From Reinekea forsetii (lineage in GTDB: Bacteria > Pseudomonadota > Gammaproteobacteria > Pseudomonadales > Natronospirillaceae), in assembly GCF_018860385.1 (NCBI RefSeq), contig NZ_JAHKPH010000009.1, positions 43,057-107,056 on the forward strand: DNA of 64,000 nt, read 5' to 3'. Both the position numbers and the translations under genes were made by a program. A model generated the notes under the pieces. It saw nothing but the letters and a program-made list of their open reading frames with translations. It searched no databases and was not told where the DNA came from. Positions 17,524-25,221 of the stretch are shown here, one piece after another. Within the stretch, counting starts at the first letter, position 1. Each line of letters starts with the position of its first letter.

Positions 17524-18651
17524 TTATTTCTCCAATTCGGATTGTACCGTTTCTGTGTTTAGGTTGATAAAATCGCCAAAGCGTTTTAATACGTTGGTTT
17601 GAGTCATTGTTTTTGAAACCGCATCTTTTGACTCCAGTGTGGCGGCGGCGCATGCGATAGCAAATCGAAGTCGCTGTTGTTTTTCTTCACTCAAGCGCTG
17701 GCTGTGCACATAGCCTGCCAGTAGTGAATCACCTGCGCCGGTATCGCTTATCATCTGACATTGAGGGACGGTTTGGTGAATTTTTTGATCACCTTCACCG
17801 TACAAAACCCCTTGCTCTGATAAACTCAACAGTACTGTCTTTACACCTTTTTGTAGCAACTCTTCGAGCAAAACTTCTGCGGGAGTCGCATCGTTTTCTT
17901 CACGTTCTAAAATGGCCAGAGCTTCAGCTTTGTTTACTTTTAAAACGTCGATTCGGGGTAAAAGTGGAATTAAGCGCGGCGCTTTTGTTGCTGAGACGGC
18001 GTCGGCAACTATCGGTGCATTGATTCTTTGCTCGCTTAACCAAGACAAGGTTGCTTTAGGTAAATTGGCTTCTACGACAATGGTTGTGGCCGCTTGTATT
18101 CGGCTGAGTTTATCTTCTAACATCGAGGGTGTTAGTTGATCAATAATGGTCATGTCTGCGATTGAACCGACCAGCTCGCCTTTTTCATTGTTCATCGCCA
18201 AATAAGTACTTGTTGCAAAATCTGGGTGTTGAATGACATCTTCGGTACCTAGGCCAATTTCTCGTGCATGCTCTAATAGGTATCGTCCGCGATAGTCGTT
18301 TCCAATGATGCTAATAATGGAGACTTCGTTGCCTAGGCGAGCTAAATTTTCGGCGATGTTGCGGCCAACTCCACCAGCGCTTTGACCAACTTGCCCTGGG
18401 TTTGAATCGCCAGGCCTAAAGCTTTGTGTGCTGTTGCCGGTTAAATCTACGTTGGCACCACCAATGACTAAAATATTGTTTTGAGTTGGTAAAATATAGC
18501 CTTTGCCCAATATAGCTCCGCGACGAGTCAGCCTCATGATATAGCCCGCAACGGACTCCCGAGACATATTCAATGTGTCCGCTAGCTCTTGCTGTGTCGC
18601 CATTGGCGCGCTTTTTATAGCTTTTATGATCTTGAATTCTATGTCATTCAT
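17524..18651 (-). CDS. psuK: PfkB-family pseudouridine kinase with N-terminal winged helix
   Basis: A 375-residue protein. Residues about 1-55 form a winged helix-turn-helix (ATQQELADTLNMSRESVAGY), and about 58-360 a PfkB carbohydrate kinase: start motif VIGGANVDLTGN, glycine pair GQSAGGVGRNIAENLARLG, and C-terminal signature DTGAGDSLLAGY with the catalytic Asp near residue 307. It is expected to phosphorylate pseudouridine for PsuG. The fused DNA-binding domain suggests it also senses substrate and controls its own operon. A striking dyad overlaps the start codon. Confidence 0.9.
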   Translation of the reverse strand: MNDIEFKIIKAIKSAPMATQQELADTLNMSRESVAGYIMRLTRRGAILGKGYILPTQNNILVIGGANVDLTGNSTQSFRPGDSNPGQVGQSAGGVGRNIAENLARLGNEVSIISIIGNDYRGRYLLEHAREIGLGTEDVIQHPDFATSTYLAMNNEKGELVGSIADMTIIDQLTPSMLEDKLSRIQAATTIVVEANLPKATLSWLSEQRINAPIVADAVSATKAPRLIPLLPRIDVLKVNKAEALAILEREENDATPAEVLLEELLQKGVKTVLLSLSEQGVLYGEGDQKIHQTVPQCQMISDTGAGDSLLAGYVHSQRLSEEKQQRLRFAIACAAATLESKDAVSKTMTQTNVLKRFGDFINLNTETVQSELEK

Positions 18652-18681
18652 AACAAAAGTTACCTATATTAACTTTTGTTA
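18651..18681. promoter_or_regulatory. Doubled dyad operator over the psuK start
   Basis: TAACAAAAGTTA and TAACTTTTGTTA are exact reverse complements separated by 7 bp, and each half is itself a TAAC-N4-GTTA dyad. The site overlaps the first base of the psuK start codon and the ribosome-binding region, so bound protein would block expression. The PsuK winged helix is the obvious candidate ligand (inference). Confidence 0.6.
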
Positions 18682-18763
18682 GATTACGTGACGGTTGTTT
18701 GGTTTGCAAGTATTTAGGGTTGGCGAATGAACTGACGACAGTATTGTAAAGAGGATTCATTTA

Positions 18764-18793
18764 AAACTACGGTGCTCGAAAGCACCGTAGTTT
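18764..18793 (-). terminator. Terminator after the quinone-oxidoreductase-like gene
   Basis: A perfect 13-bp inverted repeat (AAACTACGGTGCT and its complement) around a CGAA loop, in the gap before psuK. On the minus strand it is followed by TTTAAAT. Confidence 0.75.
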
Positions 18794-18808
18794 GCTTCGC
18801 TTTACTGC

Positions 18809-19750
18809 TTATTTTGAAACGTTGACGATGATTTTTCCTTGAGCTCGACCGGTTTCACTGCGTTCATGCGCTAAGTGGGTTTGTTCTAATGTGAACTCAC
18901 TGTCTATGTTAACTAATAGTTTGCCAGCGTCGGCCAATTTTGAGAGTTCAGCTAGCTGCTGGCTGTTGGGCTGTACAAAACAGAAGTAGGCACTTACTTG
19001 GTGCTGACTGGCTTTTTCTTCACTGGGTGGGCTTATGATTGAGACAAGACGGCCACCTTTCTTTAATGTTTCCCAGCTTTTGTCTAGCGTTTCTCCGCCT
19101 ACAGTGTCAAACACAATGTCTAAATCTCGTAACTCTGAAAAATCTTCATGATGATAATCAATGGCTTGATCTGCTCCGAGACTCAACACCAGTTCGGTGT
19201 TTCGTGCCGAGGTTGTTGTATACACATAGGCATCGCGAAGCTTTGCCAACTGAATGGCAAATTGCCCAACCGCGCCAGAGCCTGCATGTATTAAAACGCG
19301 ATCACCGGCTTGGAGTTGAGTGAGTTCATATAACGATTGCCAAGCCGTTAGCCCAGCCAGCGGTACACCAGCAGCCTCTTGCCAAGATAAAGACGCCGGC
19401 TTCAAAGCAACTTCGTTGGCGCTGATGGTCATGTACTCTGCGAAGCTGCCGTTTTTTGTGATTTCTGGACGGCTATATACCGCATCGCCTACTTTGAACT
19501 CTTTTACGTTTTCACCAATGCTTTCGATTTCACCGGCGACGTCCCAGCCTAAAGTCAGAGGCAAGTTATGATTCAGCATGTCTTGTAAGTACCCTTCGCG
19601 GATCTTCCAATCAACAGGGTTTACGGCAGCAGATTTTACTTTGACTAGCACTTCATCGGCGTTCGGACTGGGCACGGCAATAGTATTTATTTCAATGGCG
19701 CGTTGATCACCAAAGCGATTGATTTGTGCTGCTTTCATTAATAAAGTCAT
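18809..19750 (-). CDS. NADP-dependent oxidoreductase, quinone-reductase/zeta-crystallin-like MDR family
   Basis: A 313-residue medium-chain dehydrogenase: AVNPVDWKIREGY and WDVAGEIESIG in the N-terminal catalytic domain, then the nucleotide-binding motif IHAGSGAVGQFAIQLAKL. Zinc ligands are absent, as in quinone or enone reductases. A second in-frame ATG four codons in (MKAAQ) is an equally good start. It is divergent from a LysR-type regulator with a 124-bp intergenic region holding a dyad, so that regulator probably controls it. Confidence 0.88.
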   Translation of the reverse strand: MTLLMKAAQINRFGDQRAIEINTIAVPSPNADEVLVKVKSAAVNPVDWKIREGYLQDMLNHNLPLTLGWDVAGEIESIGENVKEFKVGDAVYSRPEITKNGSFAEYMTISANEVALKPASLSWQEAAGVPLAGLTAWQSLYELTQLQAGDRVLIHAGSGAVGQFAIQLAKLRDAYVYTTTSARNTELVLSLGADQAIDYHHEDFSELRDLDIVFDTVGGETLDKSWETLKKGGRLVSIISPPSEEKASQHQVSAYFCFVQPNSQQLAELSKLADAGKLLVNIDSEFTLEQTHLAHERSETGRAQGKIIVNVSK

Positions 19751-19838
19751 ATAGGTCTCTTTGGGTTCTGTTATTTAAGGTGCGCGCAGTGTACGCGGTG
19801 TTTGGTACTTTGATTAGAGAGTGAATTGCGACTATATT

Positions 19839-19855
19839 GTTTCCAATTTCGAAAC
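19839..19855. promoter_or_regulatory. Candidate LysR-type binding site
   Basis: GTTTC-N7-GAAAC is a 17-bp dyad between the divergent oxidoreductase and LysR genes, 89 bp from the former and 19 bp from the preferred start of the latter. Size and position are compatible with a LysR recognition site. Binding is inferred. Confidence 0.4.
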
Positions 19856-19874
19856 AAAGATTGAGTACGTGGCT

Positions 19875-20780
19875 ATGAAAGGCGATAAATTAGACGGATT
19901 GGTGCTTTTTTCGATTATTAATAAGCAGGGTAGCTTATCGTCTGCCGCTCAGTTACTCGGTCTGAGTCGTTCTACTGTCAGTAAGCAACTGGCCGCTTTA
20001 GAGCAGAGAGTTGGCGCGCGTTTGTTGAAAAGAACGACCCGAAAAATCATGTTGACCGAGGTTGGCCATCAAGTCCTTAAAGAGGCTTTAAAAGTAGAGC
20101 AGGCGATGCAGGCCATTGATCATATTAGTGAAGATTATCAGTTAGAAATAGCAGGTCCGCTGAAAATATCTTGTTCGAGCGCACAAGGCCGCAAGCATTT
20201 GATTCCGCTGGTGGCTAAGTTTTTGCACCGGTATCCGAGAATAAAAATAAACCTTCAACTCGAAGATCGCTTCGTTGATATGCTGAGTGAAAACATAGAT
20301 GTTTCTATCCGAATCGGGTTTTTACCTGACTCGAGTTTGATTGCTAGAAAATTGGGGGATTTAACTTGGACTCTATGCGCTAGCCCTCGCTACTTAGAAC
20401 AAGCTCCTTCGTTGGAAAAACCACTCGATCTTTTGAACCACAATTGCATTTACTATCAAAATGCCAAGACGAAAATGAATACTTGGACATTTGTACGTGA
20501 TGGTAATGAGGAAACGGTCGATGTTGATGGCTCGTTTTCTTTAAATGATGCCAGTGCTTTAGTTTCGGCTGCGACACAGCATATGGGCGTTTTGCTTATT
20601 GATAAAAGTTTACTCGGCGATACTGTTTCCAGAGGACTGCTGCAGCCAGTTTTGACGGATTACAAGCCAATAGGGGGGCTACCGATCTACGCTATTTACC
20701 CAGAAAAAGAGTATATGCCAGCAAAGACAAAGGCGTTCATTGATTTCTTAGTGGCGGAAATGCCAGAAGCTATTGCTTAA
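19875..20780 (+). CDS. LysR-family transcriptional regulator
   Basis: About 301 residues from the ATG at 19875. The frame is open to a GTG at 19821, but the winged helix-turn-helix (LDGLVLFSIINKQGSLSSAA onward) normally starts within six residues of the N-terminus, and the upstream stretch contains a likely operator. The C-terminal domain is a periplasmic-binding-protein-like effector fold. It resembles the subgroup that controls divergent oxidoreductases; the effector is unknown. Confidence 0.9.
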   Translation: MKGDKLDGLVLFSIINKQGSLSSAAQLLGLSRSTVSKQLAALEQRVGARLLKRTTRKIMLTEVGHQVLKEALKVEQAMQAIDHISEDYQLEIAGPLKISCSSAQGRKHLIPLVAKFLHRYPRIKINLQLEDRFVDMLSENIDVSIRIGFLPDSSLIARKLGDLTWTLCASPRYLEQAPSLEKPLDLLNHNCIYYQNAKTKMNTWTFVRDGNEETVDVDGSFSLNDASALVSAATQHMGVLLIDKSLLGDTVSRGLLQPVLTDYKPIGGLPIYAIYPEKEYMPAKTKAFIDFLVAEMPEAIA

Positions 20781-20895
20781 ATATTAAATCATCAGTTTCG
20801 GCGTTCAGGCTGATTCGAAAAACTTGCAGCCTTTACCTCAACCCTTTACATTGTTATTTACCCATAATAACTATAAGCCTGTCGCTGGAGACGCT

Positions 20896-21345
20896 ATGAA
20901 AACTTATGTCGAACAAGAGATTAATAGCCCGATTGATAAAGTTTGGGCCGCAATTACAGATATTGAGCACTCTGATCACATGATTAGCGGCATTTTAAAA
21001 ATAGAAGTGGTAAACAAGCCTGTAGATTCATTAGTTGGGTTTAAGTGGAAAGAAACTCGCAAAATATTTGGTAAGGAAGCCATGGAAACAATGTGGATCA
21101 CCGATTGCGTGCCTTTAGACCATTACTGGACTCGCGCCGAAAATCACGGTGCCATTTATAAAACCAAAATGGCGGTAAAAGAGCAAAATGGTAAAACTTT
21201 GCTTTCAATGGAGTTTTCGGGCTCAGCAACTACAGCCTTTGGTCGGTTTATGTCTAAAGTGATGGGTTTTTTCATGAAAAACTCTATGCAGAAAATGTGC
21301 GCTGCAGATTTAGAAGACATTAAAAACTTTGTTGAAAAAACTTAA
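20896..21345 (+). CDS. SRPBCC (START/polyketide-cyclase-like) family protein
   Basis: About 149 residues from the ATG at 20896, which has CTGGAG upstream; the frame extends to 20824 without a better start. The N-terminus (VEQEINSPIDKVWAAITDIE) and the pattern of alternating strands with a long C-terminal helix are typical of the SRPBCC fold, which binds small hydrophobic ligands. Specific role unknown. A hairpin terminator follows within 40 bp. Confidence 0.8.
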   Translation: MKTYVEQEINSPIDKVWAAITDIEHSDHMISGILKIEVVNKPVDSLVGFKWKETRKIFGKEAMETMWITDCVPLDHYWTRAENHGAIYKTKMAVKEQNGKTLLSMEFSGSATTAFGRFMSKVMGFFMKNSMQKMCAADLEDIKNFVEKT

Positions 21346-21378
21346 CGATCAATTTGATGATCTTAAAAGCAGATTAAG

Positions 21379-21408
21379 AAAAGGCGATTCAACTGAGTCG
21401 CCTTTTTC
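21379..21408 (+). terminator. Rho-independent terminator after the SRPBCC gene
   Basis: A GGCGATTC/GAGTCGCC stem, one T-G pair, flanked by AAAA before and TTTTT after. Confidence 0.8.
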
Positions 21409-21447
21409 TTGGTTGCTTGTTTATAATGCCACGATACTAGCTTCTGA

Positions 21448-21543
21448 GTTCCGATATAAATTTAAGCCGTTCATAACAACTCGCTGCGCTCAGACAGTCA
21501 TCCACTTTTAAATTTACATCTTCACCCTCGCTAACATCTGATA
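21448..21543. repeat. Left inverted copy of a 96-bp repeat flanking the symporter gene
   Basis: It matches the reverse complement of 23191-23286 over its length with scattered differences. Shared blocks include ATAAATTTAAGCCG, TCATAACAACTCGCT, GCGCTCAGACAG and CACTTTTAAATTTAC. TAAATTTAA-type ends within it make a smaller hairpin. Non-coding. Confidence 0.8.
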
Positions 21544-21816
21544 CATCTTTAATTTTATGGCTTAACAACGGTGCCTTGATCTTGTTTTTCGGAGCCGAAA
21601 TTGGTTTGGAAATCCTCCAAGGTTTTAAGTTTTCAGAAAACTCGCAGCCCGCAGCCGCAGCCAAAAACCCCCTCCGTTTGTTCCATAAATTTAAAAGTCC
21701 CTGCTAAAACCTAGAAATCGATTTGATTTGGTCTTTAATAACGCGTTGAAAACGATTTCAATTGACTGGAAATTGAGTTGGTCATACTTTATTAGAAAAT
21801 AACAATGAGATTGATT

Positions 21817-23154
21817 ATGTCGGCACGCTTAACCACAAAAACTCGAATTGCCTATGGCGCCTCTGATTTAGGCGTAAATATACTGGTGATAGCCTCAATT
21901 TTAATAACCTTCACCTACCTCACCACTGTGTTAGGCGTAGAAGCTGGAGTTGCTGGAACATTATTGTTGGCGGCTAAGGTGTGGGATGTTATATCTGATC
22001 CAATCATCGGTCGGCTTAGTGATCAAACGCAATCCAAATACGGCCGCCGCTTGCCTTGGATGGCTGTCGGTTCTGTATTAATGGGATTTGGTTTTTCGGG
22101 TATGTTTTTAGCACCTTTTTCGGATGCTTCGGCTACCGTTCAAGGCGTTTACTTTGTGTTAGCTTTAATGATCACCTACACAGCTTTTACCATGGTGGGT
22201 GTTCCTTATGGTGCCATGACGCCTGAATTAACGAACGATTATGATGAGCGATCTAGCTTAACGGCTTGGCGGATGACCTTTGGTTCGGTTGGTTTATTGA
22301 TAGGAGGAGCGGGGGCTCCGTTACTTGTTTCAGTTTTTGGTGGTGGTCTTGAGGGGCATCGTCTCATGGGGGTAGCATTTATTCCTCTGATCACATTGCC
22401 GACGTTGATCACCGTTTTTTGTCTTAGAAAAGCTCCCTTGAGGCAATCTATGCCCGAAAAACTAACGTTTAAAGAGCAGTGGGCATTAGTTAAGCAAAAC
22501 AAACCATTTATACAGTTAGCGTTTACCTATTTAGTTCAGGCCGGCATGATGGCTCAAGTGACGGCAGGATTGCTGTTGGCTTGTGCTTACATTTTTAAAG
22601 CGCAAGATGCGAACGCACTGCTAACACAACTTTACCCGATATTTGTATTGTCAACAGTCTTGTCATTGCCATTTTGGCTCGTGATTGCAAAGCAAACTAG
22701 CAAACACTTGGCATTTGTATATGGAGGTATTGTATTTGCGCTGGGTGCGACTTCCATGTACTTCATGAGCGCAGCGACCGTTAGCCTTGCTTATTTTGTC
22801 ATGATGATTATTGGCTTTGGGTATTCAGCCTATATGATTTTCCCATGGTCTATGATGGCCGATGCAATAACCCACGCTAAAACATACACCGATAAATCGT
22901 TGGAAGGATTGTTCAACGGTTGGTGGACGGCATTGCAAAAAGTTGGCATTGCACTTGGGCCGTTTATCATCGGATGGATGCTGCAGTTGTCGGGTTACCA
23001 AAGCTCAACGGATGGCAGTTTTCCACCTCAGACTGAAGAAGCTTTGTATGCATTGCGGTTAAGTATTTCGGTAATACCCGCCGTAGTATTTGCTCTTACA
23101 TTAATTGTCATTTATCGCTGGCCACTTAAACGCGAGGATTTAACAAAAGCTTAA
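21817..23154 (+). CDS. MFS cation:sugar symporter, GPH (MelB-like) family
   Basis: About 445 residues with 12 hydrophobic segments. The N-terminal GPH features are clear: IAYGASDLGVN, then AKVWDVISDPIIGRLSDQTQ and KYGRRLPW, like MelB and other glycoside-pentoside-hexuronide:cation symporters. The substrate is unknown. An ATG at 21805 is also in frame. The gene is bracketed by inverted 96-bp repeats and has no sugar-catabolic neighbours, which suggests it was acquired or shuffled as a single-gene cassette (inference). Confidence 0.87.
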   Translation: MSARLTTKTRIAYGASDLGVNILVIASILITFTYLTTVLGVEAGVAGTLLLAAKVWDVISDPIIGRLSDQTQSKYGRRLPWMAVGSVLMGFGFSGMFLAPFSDASATVQGVYFVLALMITYTAFTMVGVPYGAMTPELTNDYDERSSLTAWRMTFGSVGLLIGGAGAPLLVSVFGGGLEGHRLMGVAFIPLITLPTLITVFCLRKAPLRQSMPEKLTFKEQWALVKQNKPFIQLAFTYLVQAGMMAQVTAGLLLACAYIFKAQDANALLTQLYPIFVLSTVLSLPFWLVIAKQTSKHLAFVYGGIVFALGATSMYFMSAATVSLAYFVMMIIGFGYSAYMIFPWSMMADAITHAKTYTDKSLEGLFNGWWTALQKVGIALGPFIIGWMLQLSGYQSSTDGSFPPQTEEALYALRLSISVIPAVVFALTLIVIYRWPLKREDLTKA

Positions 23155-23190
23155 GTCCATTCAAACAATTTCCCCTTCGCCAAAATAAAA

Positions 23191-23286
23191 TATCAGATAT
23201 CAGCATGGGTGAGGGGGTAAATTTAAAAGTGAATGGCTGTCTGAGCGTAGCGAGTTGTTATGAGCGGCTTAAATTTATGCCGGAAC
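23191..23286. repeat. Right inverted copy of the 96-bp repeat
   Basis: The counterpart of the left copy in opposite orientation, 37 bp after the symporter stop codon. The span from the outer end of one copy to the other is 1839 bp. Confidence 0.8.
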
Positions 23287-23443
23287 CCTATAGCTGAAAT
23301 CGTGCCACCTAAGATGTGCTTGCTAATGCTGTCATTGAGGCACAAAACATAAGCTAACGTAAGAATCACTAAAGATTTCCACCCAGTAAAAATCTCTGGC
23401 ACCATAGCTTGGATGATTCACTCACTTACAAAGAGAAATTCAA

Positions 23444-24319
23444 ATGTCGAAAAATGTAGCATTTATCGGTATGGGGGTTATGGGCTACCCAATGGCAGGC
23501 CATCTGCAAAAGGCAGGATTTTCAACAACGGTTTATAACCGAACCGCCGCTAAAGCTCAGCAGTGGGTTGCAGAATTTGGTGGCGCAAGTGCTGATACAC
23601 CAAAGGAAGCAGCTGCGAATGCCGACATTGTCTTAGTTTGTGTTGGTAATGATGAAGACGTCAGGTCGGTATTTTTTGGTGATCAAGGTATTTTAGCTGG
23701 GCTAACACCTGGCACGTTGGTGGTGGATCATACGACCACATCGGCAGAGCTTGCTGAAGAGCTCGACATTGCTGTAAAAGCGGCACAGAGCGAATTTGTA
23801 GATGGTCCTGTATCAGGAGGGCAAGCAGGAGCTGAAAATGGTCAGCTGTCGATAATGTGTGGTGGCGAACAAAGCAGTTACGAACGCGCACAGTCGGTTT
23901 TTCAAGCCTACGGGAAAGGCTGGCAGCTGCTTGGAAAGGCCGGCAGTGGGCAACGCTGTAAAATGGTTAATCAGGTCTGTATTGCCGGAATCCTGCAAGG
24001 CTTGGCCGAAGGAATCGCACTGGCTCAAAAAACAGGTCTGGATGTCGAGAAAGTGCAGCAAGTTTTAGCCGGCGGAGCCGCGCAGAGTTGGCAACTGGAG
24101 AATCGCGCTCATACAATGGCAAAAGACGAATATGATTTTGGCTTTGCCATTGACTGGATGATTAAAGACTTAGGGTATTGCCTAGATGAAGCGAAACGAA
24201 ACCATTTAACGCTGCCCGTTGCCAGCCAAGTGCGCGGCTATTATCAAGAACTCCAAGCACAAGGCATGAATCGCTGTGATACATCCGTTTTGTTGCGAAA
24301 GCTTAAGCAAGATAATTAG
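23444..24319 (+). CDS. NAD(P)-dependent beta-hydroxyacid dehydrogenase
   Basis: A 291-residue protein of the 3-hydroxyisobutyrate/tartronate semialdehyde reductase family. N-terminal Rossmann motif IGMGVMGYPMAGHL (about 8-21), substrate motif DGPVSGGQAGAENG (about 121-134) and catalytic lysine in GQRCKMVNQV (about 170). The substrate could be tartronate semialdehyde, 3-hydroxyisobutyrate or succinic semialdehyde; context does not decide. Its 3' end overlaps the convergent marC-like gene by 17 bp. Confidence 0.9.
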   Translation: MSKNVAFIGMGVMGYPMAGHLQKAGFSTTVYNRTAAKAQQWVAEFGGASADTPKEAAANADIVLVCVGNDEDVRSVFFGDQGILAGLTPGTLVVDHTTTSAELAEELDIAVKAAQSEFVDGPVSGGQAGAENGQLSIMCGGEQSSYERAQSVFQAYGKGWQLLGKAGSGQRCKMVNQVCIAGILQGLAEGIALAQKTGLDVEKVQQVLAGGAAQSWQLENRAHTMAKDEYDFGFAIDWMIKDLGYCLDEAKRNHLTLPVASQVRGYYQELQAQGMNRCDTSVLLRKLKQDN

Positions 24320-24908
24320 AGATTCCAGTAAACACAATGTCTGAAGCCATTGCGGCCAAAATGAGGCCGCTTATCTTCGATAAAATGTTCAAACCAGTAG
24401 TGCCGAGTAAATCTTCTAGCCAATTCGATAAAATCAGCATAATGGCCAGCGCAAGCATGGCGGTTGCCATCCCTAAAAAGCCAATAAAAGTTTCTAAACG
24501 TGTCGGTAATTCTGCACCGAGTACTAAAATAGTACCAATGGTGGCAGGTCCAACAATGATAGGCATCGCTAACGGCACTACAGCAATGTCATCTCGTTGC
24601 TCATTGGGTAAACCTTTAGCGTGTAAGCGCGTCCCATTATTAACCAAGCTTACGGCGGTTAAAAACAGTAACGCCCCGGCGCCAATCCGAAATGAATCCA
24701 ATGTAATGCCGATTAAGCTAAAGATTAGCGGTCCAGCAAAAAATAGCACTGCGCCCATCGCCGTCGCCGCAAAGCAGGCTCTGATCGCTGTTCGGCGTTT
24801 GGTTTCAAGGGTTTCACCATGCGTCATAACTAAAAACATAGACACTACGAAAAATGGCGCTAACAGGAACACAAAACGGATAGCACTGGTGGTATAAAGG
24901 CTTAACAT
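24303..24908 (-). CDS. MarC family integral membrane protein
   Basis: A 201-residue protein with six predicted membrane helices in the MarC layout: FVLLAPFFVVSMFLVMTHGE-like start, a central AMPIIVGPATIGTILVLG block and a C-terminal ISGLILAAMASDIVFTGI. MarC proteins are inner-membrane proteins of unclear function, formerly linked to multiple antibiotic resistance. It is convergent with the dehydrogenase gene and divergent from rhlB. Confidence 0.88.
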   Translation of the reverse strand: MLSLYTTSAIRFVFLLAPFFVVSMFLVMTHGETLETKRRTAIRACFAATAMGAVLFFAGPLIFSLIGITLDSFRIGAGALLFLTAVSLVNNGTRLHAKGLPNEQRDDIAVVPLAMPIIVGPATIGTILVLGAELPTRLETFIGFLGMATAMLALAIMLILSNWLEDLLGTTGLNILSKISGLILAAMASDIVFTGISNYLA

Positions 24909-25037
24909 GGTCGATTTTCGACTCGTTGGGTCAGGTTTACTGAGATGGTCATTAAAAAAGGAATAGTAAATGCAAAACCCTGTCGAGACTAGTTAAAAAA
25001 TAGGCTACAATTGCCGTTCTCTGAAAAATGAGAAAAT

Positions 25038-25101
25038 AGGGCCGAATCCAAGACTTTTCAGCCCTCTAAGCGAGTGCTCCGACGTTCAAATCCGGACACT
25101 C
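25038..25101 (+). promoter_or_regulatory. Structured leader upstream of rhlB
   Basis: The 313-bp region between marC and rhlB has a possible TACAAT -10 element (25006-25011) and two hairpins: AGGGC/GCCCT (25038-25065) and a nine-pair stem with one bulge (25072-25101). This suggests a structured 5' leader, possibly for RNA-helicase autoregulation. Confidence 0.35.
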
Positions 25102-25221
25102 ACCCAAAACTTGATGTTCGAAGCCAAGTTTGAAAATAAATGGCAACTAAACGCCAGTAAATGTAACCAAGGTCGTAGAATCCCAGAGTTCTCGACCAAC
25201 TTAACCAGAAGTGAAATATTA

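Noticed and set aside
21329-21511. Short frame ending FKPFITTRCAQTVIHF, and its twin at 23223-23405 on the minus strand
   Set aside because: Both share the same C-terminal peptide only because each runs into one copy of the 96-bp inverted repeat; no independent coding evidence.
24337-24897. A 186-codon plus-strand frame opposite marC
   Set aside because: Exactly antisense to a six-helix membrane protein with family motifs; Lys/Pro/Val-rich composition indicates a shadow frame.
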